Part shown: positions 17,133 through 25,696 of the stretch, piece by piece
Position numbering within the stretch: position 1 is the first letter of the stretch
Layout of the letters: each line of letters opens with the position of its first letter
The notes under the pieces: model-generated
The model's input: the letters and a program-made list of their open reading frames with translations, nothing else
Databases searched by the model: none
Told to the model about the DNA's origin: nothing
Program-made: the position numbers and the translations under genes
Assembly (NCBI RefSeq): GCF_024055715.1
Contig: NZ_JAMXMV010000009.1
Location: 264,477 to 328,476 of the forward strand
Length of the DNA: 64,000 nucleotides
Source: Actinoallomurus soli
GTDB lineage: Bacteria; Actinomycetota; Actinomycetes; Streptosporangiales; Streptosporangiaceae
Direction of reading: 5' to 3'

Positions 17133-18497
17133 ATGCGACTGACCACGTTCGGCCACGCCGCGGTGCTGGTCGAGACGGGATCCGAGCGGATCCTGGTCGA
17201 TCCCTGGCTGACGCCGAGACTCGACCGCTTCTGGGAGCGCTGGCCCGCCATGCCGGACGGGCTGCTCGACGTCCTGGACGGCGGGGTCGACCACATCGTG
17301 TTCAGCCACCACCACTTCGACCACCACCACTTCCCGAGCCTCCGGCTTCTGTCGGACGACCCGGAGGTGGACTTCGACGAGATGCCCGCGCGCGCCGCCG
17401 AGACGCACTGCGTCTGGCCCCGGCGTCCCGGCCGGCCGCGGCCGACCGCCTCCGGCCTCGGTCATCAGGCGATCGGCTGGACGCTGCGCCGGCTCGGCTT
17501 CACCCGCTCGACGGCCGTCCAGCCGGGCGACACCGTGCAGCTCGGCGACACGCGGCTGCGCACGTCGGTCTCCCGCGTGCCCTTCCCCGAGATGCCCCTT
17601 CTCCTGGAGGGCCCCGACGCCACGGTGATGCTCTGCGGCGACGCCATGCTGCACCCCGACACCCAGGCGTGGTTCGCCGGTCCGGACGCCCCCCGCGTCG
17701 ACGTCGCCCTCATCCCGGCGCACAGCATCGCGCCGCCGGGGGTGCTCACCGAGCGCCGCCCGCTGAGCGGGGTCGAGGACGTGCGGGCGCGGGCGCGCGC
17801 CAACTTCGACCGCTGGGTCGCGACCGTCGACGCGGGGCTGACCATCCCGTCCTCGTTCGGATGGCGCGTCGGCGGGGAGAACGGCGAGTTCTCCTGGTGC
17901 AACAAGGCGATCTTCCCGTTCACCCCCTGGCAGGCGCTCGAACGGCTGAAGGAGACCGGGCGGCCCGGCGCGCTGTGGGGACCCGGGCAGACGCTGGAGG
18001 TCGCCGGCGGGCGGGCCACCCTCTCCGAGAGCCGGTACGACTTCGCCTCCGTCTTCGAGGAGGTGACGCTCGACCCCGACGCGAAGATCCCGGCCTTCTC
18101 CCCCGAGCACGACCGTGTCGGCGCCCAGCGGGAGCCCACCGGTGAGCTGGTGGGCCGGCTCATGGACCACCTCGTCGGCACCGAGCTGTGGTACCGCGCG
18201 GTGGACGACGGCGACGGCCACGTTCTCAGCGTCACCGAGGACACCGGCACCACCCGGCACTTCGTGCTCGACTTCGCCGGCGGGCGCGTCCTGCCGTTCG
18301 GCGGGGAGAGCGACGGCGGCGAGGGGTACACCCGGATCGCCGGCTCCACGCTGCAGGCGCTCTTCGACGCCGAACTGCTGTTCGGCAGCTCGTACGCCCT
18401 GTGGGCGAGCAACGACGCGGTGCTGTCCGCCGTCTTCCACGATCCCCGGTGGTACGTCCGGCACGTGAACGCCGCGCTGGCGGGGAGCGGCCGATGA
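17133..18497 (+). CDS. Metallo-beta-lactamase-fold hydrolase/oxidoreductase with C-terminal domain
   Basis: A 454-residue protein, four bases after the FGE-like gene. The N-terminal half is an MBL fold: strand-rich start MRLTTFGHAAVLVE...ILVDPWL and the metal motif HxHxDH at residues 59-64 inside a striking His-rich stretch (SHHHFDHHHF). A later candidate ligand is Asp in LCGDAML. This resembles UlaG-like or CMP-NeuAc hydroxylase-like members. The C-terminal third (about 330-454) is a separate alpha/beta domain, possibly SCP2-like (GELVGRLMDHLVGTELWYRAV). The substrate is unknown. It overlaps the esterase gene by 4 bp, so it belongs to the same pathway. Confidence 0.85.
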   Translation: MRLTTFGHAAVLVETGSERILVDPWLTPRLDRFWERWPAMPDGLLDVLDGGVDHIVFSHHHFDHHHFPSLRLLSDDPEVDFDEMPARAAETHCVWPRRPGRPRPTASGLGHQAIGWTLRRLGFTRSTAVQPGDTVQLGDTRLRTSVSRVPFPEMPLLLEGPDATVMLCGDAMLHPDTQAWFAGPDAPRVDVALIPAHSIAPPGVLTERRPLSGVEDVRARARANFDRWVATVDAGLTIPSSFGWRVGGENGEFSWCNKAIFPFTPWQALERLKETGRPGALWGPGQTLEVAGGRATLSESRYDFASVFEEVTLDPDAKIPAFSPEHDRVGAQREPTGELVGRLMDHLVGTELWYRAVDDGDGHVLSVTEDTGTTRHFVLDFAGGRVLPFGGESDGGEGYTRIAGSTLQALFDAELLFGSSYALWASNDAVLSAVFHDPRWYVRHVNAALAGSGR

Positions 18498-19516
18498 CGG
18501 CGGACGTGCGCCGCCGGAGCGGCTACACCGTCGTCACGATCGAGCACGAGAGCGCCCTGCTCGCCGGCAACCCCCTCGGCGACCCGCACCGCCGCGAGAT
18601 CCTGGTGCTCGCCCCGCGGGAGCCGTCGGAGCGCCCATTGCCCGTGGTGTACCTCCTCAGCGGGTACGGCTCGCGCGGGCGCGGCCTCCTCGCCGACCAC
18701 GTGCTCGGCGACGGGCTCACCGGAATCGTCGGCGGCCTGGTCGACGCGGGACGGCTGCCGCCGTCGTACGTCGTGCTCCCGGACTGCACGACCCGGTACG
18801 GCGGCTCGCAGTACCTCGACTCGCCGATGTGCGGGCCCTACCAGCGGTACCTGCTCGACGAGATCGTCCCGGCGGTCGACGAGCGGTTCCCGACCGTGCG
18901 GGCGGCACGGGGCCGCGCGGTGATGGGCAAGTCGAGCGGCGGTTACGGAGCCGTCATGGCCGCGGCCCTCCGGCCGGGGGTGTTCGGGCACGTGATCGCG
19001 CACACGCCCGACGCGGGCTTCGAGCACTGCTACTTGTCGCTGCTGCCCCGTGTCCTGGACACGCTGCGGGAGCGCGGCGGGATCGGCACGCTGACGGGTC
19101 CCGGCTACGAGGGGCCCTTCGACGCCGCGTTCATGGTCGCGATGAGCCTGGTCGCCATGGGCGTCTGCTACGCCCCTGAAGGAGTGTCCGACCCCGCCGC
19201 CGCGTTCGTCTGCGATCCGGACACCGGGCGGTTCCGCGACGACGTCTGGAGCGCCTGGCTGTCCCACGACCCGGTGCGTCTCGCCGCCCGGCGGGCGCCG
19301 GCGCTCCGGGAACTCGGCTCCTTCTTCCTCGACGTCGGGAGCCGCGACGAGTACGGGATGCGCTGGGGCGTGCGGGCCCTGGACGCGGCGCTGACGGACG
19401 CCGGCGTGCCGCACACGTTCGAGGAGCACGGCGGCGGCCATCACGGGATCGAGCACCGGTTCGCGCGGTCCCTGTCCCTGCTCGGGCGGCACTGGAGCGC
19501 GTCATGTGCGGAATAG
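18494..19516 (+). CDS. Alpha/beta-hydrolase, esterase D/antigen-85-like
   Basis: A 340-residue serine hydrolase of the putative-esterase family. The nucleophile elbow GKSSGG places Ser147 in GxSxG. The upstream strand VVYLLSGYGSRGRG supplies an oxyanion-type loop, and the catalytic His is probably in HGGGHHGIEH near residue 326. No signal peptide is visible, so it is cytoplasmic, unlike antigen 85. ATG at 18494 overlaps the MBL stop (ATGA), and its 3' end overlaps the asparagine-synthetase start by 13 bp. In a peptide pathway it could release or trim the modified product. Confidence 0.85.
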   Translation: MTADVRRRSGYTVVTIEHESALLAGNPLGDPHRREILVLAPREPSERPLPVVYLLSGYGSRGRGLLADHVLGDGLTGIVGGLVDAGRLPPSYVVLPDCTTRYGGSQYLDSPMCGPYQRYLLDEIVPAVDERFPTVRAARGRAVMGKSSGGYGAVMAAALRPGVFGHVIAHTPDAGFEHCYLSLLPRVLDTLRERGGIGTLTGPGYEGPFDAAFMVAMSLVAMGVCYAPEGVSDPAAAFVCDPDTGRFRDDVWSAWLSHDPVRLAARRAPALRELGSFFLDVGSRDEYGMRWGVRALDAALTDAGVPHTFEEHGGGHHGIEHRFARSLSLLGRHWSASCAE

Positions 19517-21345
19517 CGGGCTTCGTCAGCCTCGACGGACCGCGCGACCGGGACCGGCTCGCCGCGCTCGGCGCGCGGATGACCGCGGCGCTGCGGCACC
19601 GCGGCCCGGACGGCGACGGCGTCCACGTCTCGGCCGACGGCCGGGTCGTGCTCGGCGCCACCCGGCTGGCCGTACGGGACCTCAGCGACGCCGGCGACCA
19701 GCCCATGCACAGCCCCGACGGTCAGGTCACGCTCGTCTACAACGGAGAGCTCTACCGCGACCGGAACCCCGCGGGTACTCCGCCATGGCCGCTGCGCGGC
19801 GGCTGCGACACCGAGGAGTTCCTGCGGATCGTCTACGAGCGGTCCGAGGCCGCGCTCCCCGGCCTCGACGGCATGTTCGCGGCGGCGTGGCACGACCGGC
19901 GCACCGACCGGCTGGTGCTGGCCCGTGACCACTTCGGCGTGAAACCGCTGGTGTGGGCGCGGGTCGACGGCGGGCTCCTGTTCGCCTCGGAGATCGGCGC
20001 GCTGCTGGCCTCCGGCCTGCTGGACGCCCGGGTCGAGCCGCTCACGTTCCTGCACCGCGCGTACGTCCGGATGGACGCGGTGGACGACGGAACCTGGATC
20101 GCCGGCGTCCACTCGCTGGAGCCCGCGCACACCCTCGTGGTCGACCTGCGCGACGGCTCGGTGCGGCGGCGGCGGTACTGGGCGCCCGTGGCGGCGGAGG
20201 AGCCGATCGCGCCGGAGGTCCTGCGGGCGGCGTTCCACGAGGCGGTGGCGATGCGCCGGCCGTCGGACGTCCCGATGGCGGCCGTGGTCAGCGGCGGCGT
20301 CGACTCCTCGGCGGTCTTCGGAGCCCTGCGCCGCCTCGACTGCGACGTCGCGCCGTACGTCGTCCGCTACGAGGGCGCCGACGAGGGCCAGAACGAGGAC
20401 GTGCCCTACGCGGTGGAGGTGGCGCGCCTCGGCGGCCGCGAACCCGTCCTGTGCGACATCCGGGTCGATGACGTCGCCGCGCTCGCCACGCGGCTCGCGC
20501 CGCACCTGCAGCGCCCGTTCCTGCACGGCGCCGAGCTCGCGCTGTTCCGCACGTACGAGCGCATCGCCGCGGACCGGCGGACCGTGGTGTTCTCCGGGCA
20601 CGGCTCCGACGAGCTGTGGGGATACCAGGAGGGCCGCTACTTCCCGATCGCCGATCCGGCGCGCCCGCTCGACACGCACGGCGAGCACTACCTGCGAACC
20701 CGCCTCTACCGGGACGAGCGGCCCGGCTGGCACCGCATGCTCGACGCCCTGGCCGGGCAGCTCGGCGTGGCGGAACGGGACATCACCGACCTGGTGTGGG
20801 AGCGCACCCTCGCCCCGTACCGCGAGCTGGAGACGCTCGATCCGCACAAGCGCGGCCGTCACCACCTCATGCGCCGGTTCCTCGTCTACGTCAACGAGAT
20901 GGTGGACGCGTGCTCGTCGGCGTTCTCCCTGGAGGACCGGCCGTCCTTCCAGGACGTCACGCTCGCGGAGATCGCCTTCGGCATGCCCGAGCACGTGAAG
21001 AACCGGGAGGGGCCGGGCACGGTCAAGCCCTTCCTCAAGCAGGCGGTGCGGCACCTGCTGCCGGACGGCGTCCTGAACCGGCCGAAGAAGGGGTTCCCGT
21101 CACCGGGCGACCCGGCCTTCCGCGACCGGCTCGTCGCCCTGGTCCGCGACACCGGGCTGCCCTACGATCTGCGGCTGGACGGAGCCCTCTTCGACGAACT
21201 GGGCATCGGGGAGCTGATGTTCCTGTTCTCGGCCCGCGTCTGGCTCGACGGGCTCCGCGTGCGGCCGGCCGACCCGGCCCCGATTCGAGTCTCTTCCCAT
21301 CGACAAGGAGGTCAAGGGCGTGTGGAAGCATCGGGCCCTCGCTGA
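19504..21345 (+). CDS. Class-II (glutamine-hydrolysing) asparagine synthetase-like amidotransferase
   Basis: A 613-residue AsnB-type enzyme: glutamine is hydrolysed in the N-terminal half and ammonia is transferred to an AMP-activated carboxylate in the C-terminal half. The start MCGIAGF exposes the catalytic Cys2 after Met removal, and RHRGPDGDGVH is intact, so glutaminase activity should be retained. The synthetase half has the pyrophosphate loop SGGVDSS and later SGHGSDELWGYQEGR. Lasso-peptide cyclases share this fold, but the required B1/B2 leader-binding and protease partners are missing. In context it may amidate a carboxylate of the peptide or of a small molecule. It overlaps both neighbours. 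Confidence 0.92.
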   Translation: MCGIAGFVSLDGPRDRDRLAALGARMTAALRHRGPDGDGVHVSADGRVVLGATRLAVRDLSDAGDQPMHSPDGQVTLVYNGELYRDRNPAGTPPWPLRGGCDTEEFLRIVYERSEAALPGLDGMFAAAWHDRRTDRLVLARDHFGVKPLVWARVDGGLLFASEIGALLASGLLDARVEPLTFLHRAYVRMDAVDDGTWIAGVHSLEPAHTLVVDLRDGSVRRRRYWAPVAAEEPIAPEVLRAAFHEAVAMRRPSDVPMAAVVSGGVDSSAVFGALRRLDCDVAPYVVRYEGADEGQNEDVPYAVEVARLGGREPVLCDIRVDDVAALATRLAPHLQRPFLHGAELALFRTYERIAADRRTVVFSGHGSDELWGYQEGRYFPIADPARPLDTHGEHYLRTRLYRDERPGWHRMLDALAGQLGVAERDITDLVWERTLAPYRELETLDPHKRGRHHLMRRFLVYVNEMVDACSSAFSLEDRPSFQDVTLAEIAFGMPEHVKNREGPGTVKPFLKQAVRHLLPDGVLNRPKKGFPSPGDPAFRDRLVALVRDTGLPYDLRLDGALFDELGIGELMFLFSARVWLDGLRVRPADPAPIRVSSHRQGGQGRVEASGPR

Positions 21346-22372
21346 CGCCGCGGAACTCCCGGCACGGCCGTCGGCGGTGCCGCCGGAACAGGCACAGGAG
21401 TGGTGCAATTTCGTCGTGTGGACCCCCGAACGTCTGCCGGCCGGGTGCGAGCTGCTGACGGGCACCCTCCGTAAGGAGGCTCCGCCGGGCCGGCTCGAGG
21501 AGCACCTCTCGGGTCACACTCCGTGGAGCGACAACAACCCCGCCGCCTACCGGTTCGAGATCGCCGGGGACGGCCGGCGGCTGCGGGTCAAGGAGTTCCT
21601 GTACGACTGGGCCTTCCCCGCCCTCGACCACCCCTGCCTCTGGGAGAGCCGGACCCACGCGGCTCCGGTCGACGACCGCCACGTCGTGTGGTTCGGCACG
21701 GACTATCTGAAGAACGCCGCCGCGTCGGCCCGGCTCGACCGTACGACGGTGGAGCTCTCCGTGCTGTCGGGGACGTTCGCCGAGGAGGAGATCCTCGACC
21801 TCTACCGGGCGATGCGGCCGGCCGACCCCGCGGTCGCCGCCGAGTTCGCCGCGACGCCGTTCGCCGCGCTGAGCTACTGGGCGCGCCGCGCGGACGCCGC
21901 CGCCGTCAACGTCCCGGTGGGGCTGTGGACCTTCCGCCGCCGGCGCTCGCACGAGAGCCGGTGGTCGACCGGCGCGGAGGCCGAACGCCTCGTCACGGAG
22001 CTGGGCCTGCCGCCCGCGCTGGGCGGGCTGGACCTGGACAGCGCGGCACGGTTCGTCGACGACCAGGGCCGCGAGGACGTCGAGGCCGTCTACTCGGGCC
22101 GCCCGGAGCGGGGCCGCGAGCTGCGGGTGATCGCCCAGAAGCGCGGCCGGGGCAGCCTGCGCGTCCCGTCCGAGCCTGAGGACCAGCCCGGTGAGCGGGA
22201 CACCGTCCGCGTCGGCGGCGTCGATGTCCAGCTCGGCTGGATCGACGAGCGGTACGGCCCCTTCCAGGCCGTGTACGCCCACGGCGACGTCGAGGCGACC
22301 CTCCTCAGCAGCACCGGGGTCGGCCTGGACCGCGCGTGGTTCCTCGACGCGCTCGCCGCGGCGATGCCCTGA
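21320..22372 (+). CDS. Unrecognised 350-residue protein of the peptide operon
   Basis: GTG start at 21320 with AAGGAGGTCAA just upstream, overlapping the asparagine-synthetase gene by 26 bp. No family is recognised. It is a soluble, Trp/Arg-rich protein without membrane segments or signal. Visible points are NFVVWTPERLPAGC near the start, a WSDNNPAAYRFEI strand, VKEFLYDWAFPALDHPCLW (about 90-110), VWFGTDYLKNAAASARLDR and a C-terminal beta-rich half (RVGGVDVQLGWIDERYGPFQAVYAHG). Tight overlap with the asparagine synthetase suggests a complex or sequential action. It is one of the genes that make this locus unfamiliar. Confidence 0.8.
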   Translation: MWKHRALADAAELPARPSAVPPEQAQEWCNFVVWTPERLPAGCELLTGTLRKEAPPGRLEEHLSGHTPWSDNNPAAYRFEIAGDGRRLRVKEFLYDWAFPALDHPCLWESRTHAAPVDDRHVVWFGTDYLKNAAASARLDRTTVELSVLSGTFAEEEILDLYRAMRPADPAVAAEFAATPFAALSYWARRADAAAVNVPVGLWTFRRRRSHESRWSTGAEAERLVTELGLPPALGGLDLDSAARFVDDQGREDVEAVYSGRPERGRELRVIAQKRGRGSLRVPSEPEDQPGERDTVRVGGVDVQLGWIDERYGPFQAVYAHGDVEATLLSSTGVGLDRAWFLDALAAAMP

Positions 22373-22422
22373 CGTCCCCGAGACGAGAAGTCCCGATCCG
22401 CTCTACCCGGAGGTGAGACAGG

Positions 22423-23871
22423 ATGACCCCGCGTCCCGGCCTGCTGGACCGGATCGGCGGTGTGGCCGTACGCGGCCGGATCGAGAAGGCGCGGGGACCG
22501 TCCCGGGTGCTGTACGACCCGTCGTACGGCACGCCGATCGCCGAGTTCGCCGAGGCGTCCGCCGATGAGGTCGCCGCGGCCGTCGCAGAGGCGGTGCGGG
22601 CGTTCCCGGCGTGGGCCGGATGCCATCCGCGGGACCGGCAGGACGTCCTGCTCGCGCTCGCGGACCAGGTCGACCGGGCCACGGACGAGCTCACGGAGCT
22701 GGAGGCGCTGAACTCCGGCAAGCCGCTCGCCCAGGCCCGCGGCGAGATGACCTTCGCCGTCCGCACCCTGCGCTATTTCGCCGGCACGCCGATGCGGCCG
22801 ACCGGCGAGCTCAATCCGTCGGCCGGGGGCACGCTCGCCTACACCGACCGCACCCCGCTCGGCGTCTGCGCGGCGATCGCGCCGTCGAACTACCCGCTGC
22901 TCCTGTCGGTCTGGAAGCTCGCCGCGGCGCTGGCGTACGGCAACACCGTCATCCTGAAACCGGCGGAGGAGACGCCGCTGTCGGCGCTGCGGTTCGCGGA
23001 GCTGGCGCACGACGCCGGCCTGCCGCCGGGCGTCCTGGCCGTCGTGACGGGCGGTCCGGAGACGGGCCGGCTGCTGTGCCGGCACCCCGACGTGGCGGCG
23101 GTCTCCTTCACCGGATCCACCGCCGCGGGCCGCGACGTCGCGGCCCTGTGCGCCGAGGGGATCAAGCCGGTCTCGCTGGAGCTCGGCGGGGTGAGCCCGT
23201 TCGTGGTGCTCGCCGACGCGGACCTGGACGCGGCCGCGGCGGCGCTGGTCGAGGGGTTCACCGGCAACACGGGCCAGATGTGCGTGGCCGCCGGGCGGCT
23301 CATCGTCGAGAGCCCGGTGCGCGAGGCGTTCGTCGAGCGGGTGGCCCGGGCCGCGGCCGCCAGGCGGATCGGCCCGGCCTTCGACCCCGGCACCGAGCTG
23401 GGGCCGCTGGTCAGCGCGGAGGCACGGGACCACTGGGCGCGGCAGGTCGACCGGGCCCTGACGGCCGGCGCACGCGTCGTCGAACCGCGCGGCGCCGAAC
23501 CGTCCGGCGGCGGCTACTACGTCGCTCCGGTCGTCCTGGACGGCGTGCGCCCGGACATGCCGATCGCCCGGGAGGAGGTCTTCGGGCCGGTGCTCCCGGT
23601 CATCGACGCCCCTTCGGCGGACGAGGCGCTCCGGCTCGCCGCCGACACGCGGTTCGGTCTCGCCGCGTCCCTGTGGACCCGCGACCTCCACCAGGCGCAC
23701 CGCGCCGCCGGAGCCCTCCGTGCCGGGATGGTGTGGATCAACACCTACGGTGACACCGAGGAGCACATCAGCGTGGGCGGCATCGGCCTGTCCGGCTACG
23801 GCAGAGAGCTCGGCGAGCACGCGCGGGAGCAGTACACCGCCACCCGGGCCGTCTTCCTGGCGCACGGTTAG
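22423..23871 (+). CDS. NAD(P)+-dependent aldehyde dehydrogenase
   Basis: A 482-residue member of the ALDH superfamily that oxidises an aldehyde to a carboxylate. Landmarks are APSNYPLLLSVWKLAAALAYGN (cofactor site), FTGSTAAGR, the general base Glu253 in LELGG, the catalytic Cys287 in GNTGQMCVA, and EEVFGPVLPV. The closest classical types are gamma-aminobutyraldehyde or betaine-aldehyde dehydrogenases. It begins 50 bases after the unknown gene with GGAGGTGAGACAGG before the ATG, and is followed eight bases later by the PLP enzyme. An aldehyde or aldol intermediate in this pathway is implied. Confidence 0.93.
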   Translation: MTPRPGLLDRIGGVAVRGRIEKARGPSRVLYDPSYGTPIAEFAEASADEVAAAVAEAVRAFPAWAGCHPRDRQDVLLALADQVDRATDELTELEALNSGKPLAQARGEMTFAVRTLRYFAGTPMRPTGELNPSAGGTLAYTDRTPLGVCAAIAPSNYPLLLSVWKLAAALAYGNTVILKPAEETPLSALRFAELAHDAGLPPGVLAVVTGGPETGRLLCRHPDVAAVSFTGSTAAGRDVAALCAEGIKPVSLELGGVSPFVVLADADLDAAAAALVEGFTGNTGQMCVAAGRLIVESPVREAFVERVARAAAARRIGPAFDPGTELGPLVSAEARDHWARQVDRALTAGARVVEPRGAEPSGGGYYVAPVVLDGVRPDMPIAREEVFGPVLPVIDAPSADEALRLAADTRFGLAASLWTRDLHQAHRAAGALRAGMVWINTYGDTEEHISVGGIGLSGYGRELGEHAREQYTATRAVFLAHG

Positions 23872-23879
23872 GCGGCGGC

Positions 23880-24905
23880 GTGCACGTCATCGACCTGCGC
23901 AGTGACACGAGGACGAGGCCGGACTCCCGGATGCGCGCCGCGATGGCGCGGGCGGAGGTCGGCGACGACAGCTTCGGCGACGATCCGACCGTCGCGGAGC
24001 TGGAGGAACGGGTCGCCGACCTGCTCGGCGCCAAGGCGGCGCTGTTCACCGCCGGAGGGACCATGAGCAACCTGCTCGCGGTCCTCACCGGTGCCGGCGC
24101 CGGCGGAGGGTCGGTCGTGGCCGGGGCGCAGTCGCACCTGCTCCACCACGAGAACGACGGCGCGCGCGTGCTCGCCCGCGCGCGGATCCACACCGTGCCG
24201 GACCCGCACGGCGAGCTCGACGAGGACGCCGTGACCGCCGCGCTGGCCGAGGGGGCCCGCCCGTCCCTCCTCTGGCTCGAGAACACCAGCAACCGGTACG
24301 GCGGCAACGCCCTCGACGAGGCGTCCCTGCGCCGGCAGGCCGCTCCGGCCCGGAGCGCCGGAGCCGCGGTGCACCTCGACGGCGCCCGCCTGGCCAACGC
24401 CGCCGTCGCCCTCGGCCGCAGCCCCGCGGAGCTGGCCGCCGTCGCCGACACCGTGTCGTTCTCGCTGTGCAAGGGGCTCGGCGCGCCGGCCGGATCCCTG
24501 CTGTGCGGTCCGGCCGAGCTGATCCAGGAGGCGCGTTACTTCCGCCGGATGATCGGCGGAACGCTCCATCAGGCCGGGGTGCTGGCGGCCGCCGGCCTGG
24601 TCGCGCTGGACCGTCTCCCCGACCTGGCCGAGGACCACCGCCGGGCCGCCGCGCTACGCGCGGCGCTGGCCGGCGTCGCGGGCGTCGAGCCGTCCGCCAT
24701 CCCCCGGCCGACGAACATGGCGTTGTTCCGGGTCCCCGGCGTCCCCGCCGAGAAGGCGCTCGAACGGCTGGCCGGCGCCGGGGTCCTGGGGCTGCCGATC
24801 ACCGCCGACCTCGTACGGCTGGTGGTGCACCGCGAGCACTCCGACACCGACATCGAGCGGGCCGCCGAGCGGATCGCCGCGGTCTTTCCCGGAGGGAAGA
24901 TATGA
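23880..24905 (+). CDS. Threonine-aldolase-like PLP enzyme
   Basis: A 341-residue fold-type I PLP enzyme of the low-specificity threonine aldolase / beta-eliminating lyase family: retro-aldol cleavage of beta-hydroxy amino acids to glycine plus aldehyde, or the reverse. GTG start at 23880. Family signatures are IDLRSDTRTRP, GDDSFGDDPTV, the stacking His in AQSHLLHHE (H85), the PLP Asp in VHLDGARL, and the Schiff-base Lys198 in SLCKGLGAP. Together with the aldehyde dehydrogenase this suggests aldehyde and beta-hydroxy-amino-acid chemistry. It overlaps the PhyH gene by 4 bp (ATGA). Confidence 0.9.
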   Translation: MHVIDLRSDTRTRPDSRMRAAMARAEVGDDSFGDDPTVAELEERVADLLGAKAALFTAGGTMSNLLAVLTGAGAGGGSVVAGAQSHLLHHENDGARVLARARIHTVPDPHGELDEDAVTAALAEGARPSLLWLENTSNRYGGNALDEASLRRQAAPARSAGAAVHLDGARLANAAVALGRSPAELAAVADTVSFSLCKGLGAPAGSLLCGPAELIQEARYFRRMIGGTLHQAGVLAAAGLVALDRLPDLAEDHRRAAALRAALAGVAGVEPSAIPRPTNMALFRVPGVPAEKALERLAGAGVLGLPITADLVRLVVHREHSDTDIERAAERIAAVFPGGKI

Positions 24906-25660
24906 ACCCGATCGACGAACTGCGGACCGAAGGCTACGTCGTCCTGAACGGGCTGGCGGACGCGGCCGGCCTCGGCCGGCTGCGGGCCGTCGTCGCCGGC
25001 CTGGAGGCGGCGGCCGCCGAGATGACGCGATCCACCGACGACTTCGTGCTGGAGGCCGAGGGGGTCGGCGGCTGGGTGGCGTGGCAGCAGGGGACCGCCG
25101 CGGTGCCCGGCACCCTGCGGTCGGTCAGCCGGGTCCACGTCCACCGGCCCGAGCTCGTCCGGATCGCCGCGGACCTGGGCCTGCCGGGCAAGCACGTGGA
25201 ACCCGCGGTGGGAACGCCGGTGGAGCTCATCAACACCTTCCTCTGGGCGAAACCGGCGCGGGTGGGCTCGGAGAAGCCGTGGCACCAGGACATGGCCTTC
25301 GCCCCCGACGGGTTCACCGACCGGCACGGCAACGTCGTCACCGTGTGGGTGGCGATCGATCCCGCGACACGGGAGAACGGCTGCCTGGAGTTCTACCCCG
25401 GCTCGCACCGCGGCGGGCTCCTCCCCCACGTCGGCGACGAGGAGCGCACCGGCGACGGGCCGCGCCTGGAACGCCCGGTCGAGCCGCACATCGACGCGGC
25501 CGCGCTACCGGCGGACTCCACGCCCGTACGGGTGCCGCTGGCCCCGGGCTCGGCGGTGATGTTCGACGGCCGGATCGTGCACCGGTCGGCCCCCAACAGC
25601 GCGGGGACTCCCCGGCGGGCCATCAGCTTCGTCTACGCGCTCCCGCGCGACGGCAACTGA
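24902..25660 (+). CDS. PhyH-family Fe(II)/2-oxoglutarate dioxygenase
   Basis: A 252-residue non-heme iron oxygenase of the phytanoyl-CoA dioxygenase family, typically a hydroxylase or halogenase-like tailoring enzyme on free or carrier-bound substrates. The facial triad is H128-x-D130 in KPWHQDMAF and H227 in GRIVHRSAPN; Arg238/239 in TPRRAISF would bind 2-oxoglutarate. Because Asp130 is present it should hydroxylate rather than halogenate. Last gene of the plus-strand operon, overlapping the PLP enzyme by 4 bp. Confidence 0.92.
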   Translation: MNPIDELRTEGYVVLNGLADAAGLGRLRAVVAGLEAAAAEMTRSTDDFVLEAEGVGGWVAWQQGTAAVPGTLRSVSRVHVHRPELVRIAADLGLPGKHVEPAVGTPVELINTFLWAKPARVGSEKPWHQDMAFAPDGFTDRHGNVVTVWVAIDPATRENGCLEFYPGSHRGGLLPHVGDEERTGDGPRLERPVEPHIDAAALPADSTPVRVPLAPGSAVMFDGRIVHRSAPNSAGTPRRAISFVYALPRDGN

Positions 25661-25696
25661 ATCCCGCAGGACGGAGCCGGGCGCCGCTCCCGGCGG

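Noticed and set aside
19441..21054. Long minus-strand frame opposite the asparagine synthetase
   Set aside because: Shadow frame; the plus strand has an intact AsnB with catalytic Cys2 and the SGGVDSS loop.
15629..21345. Lasso-peptide cluster (small peptide plus AsnB-like cyclase)
   Set aside because: The peptide is too short for leader plus macrolactam core, there is no B1/B2 protease or leader-binding protein, and AsnB keeps the N-terminal glutaminase Cys expected of a true amidotransferase.
15629..25660. PEARL-type (peptide-aminoacyl-tRNA ligase) or PQQ-type pathway
   Set aside because: No LanB-like ligase and no radical SAM or PqqD-type gene in the window, despite the short peptide ending in Trp.
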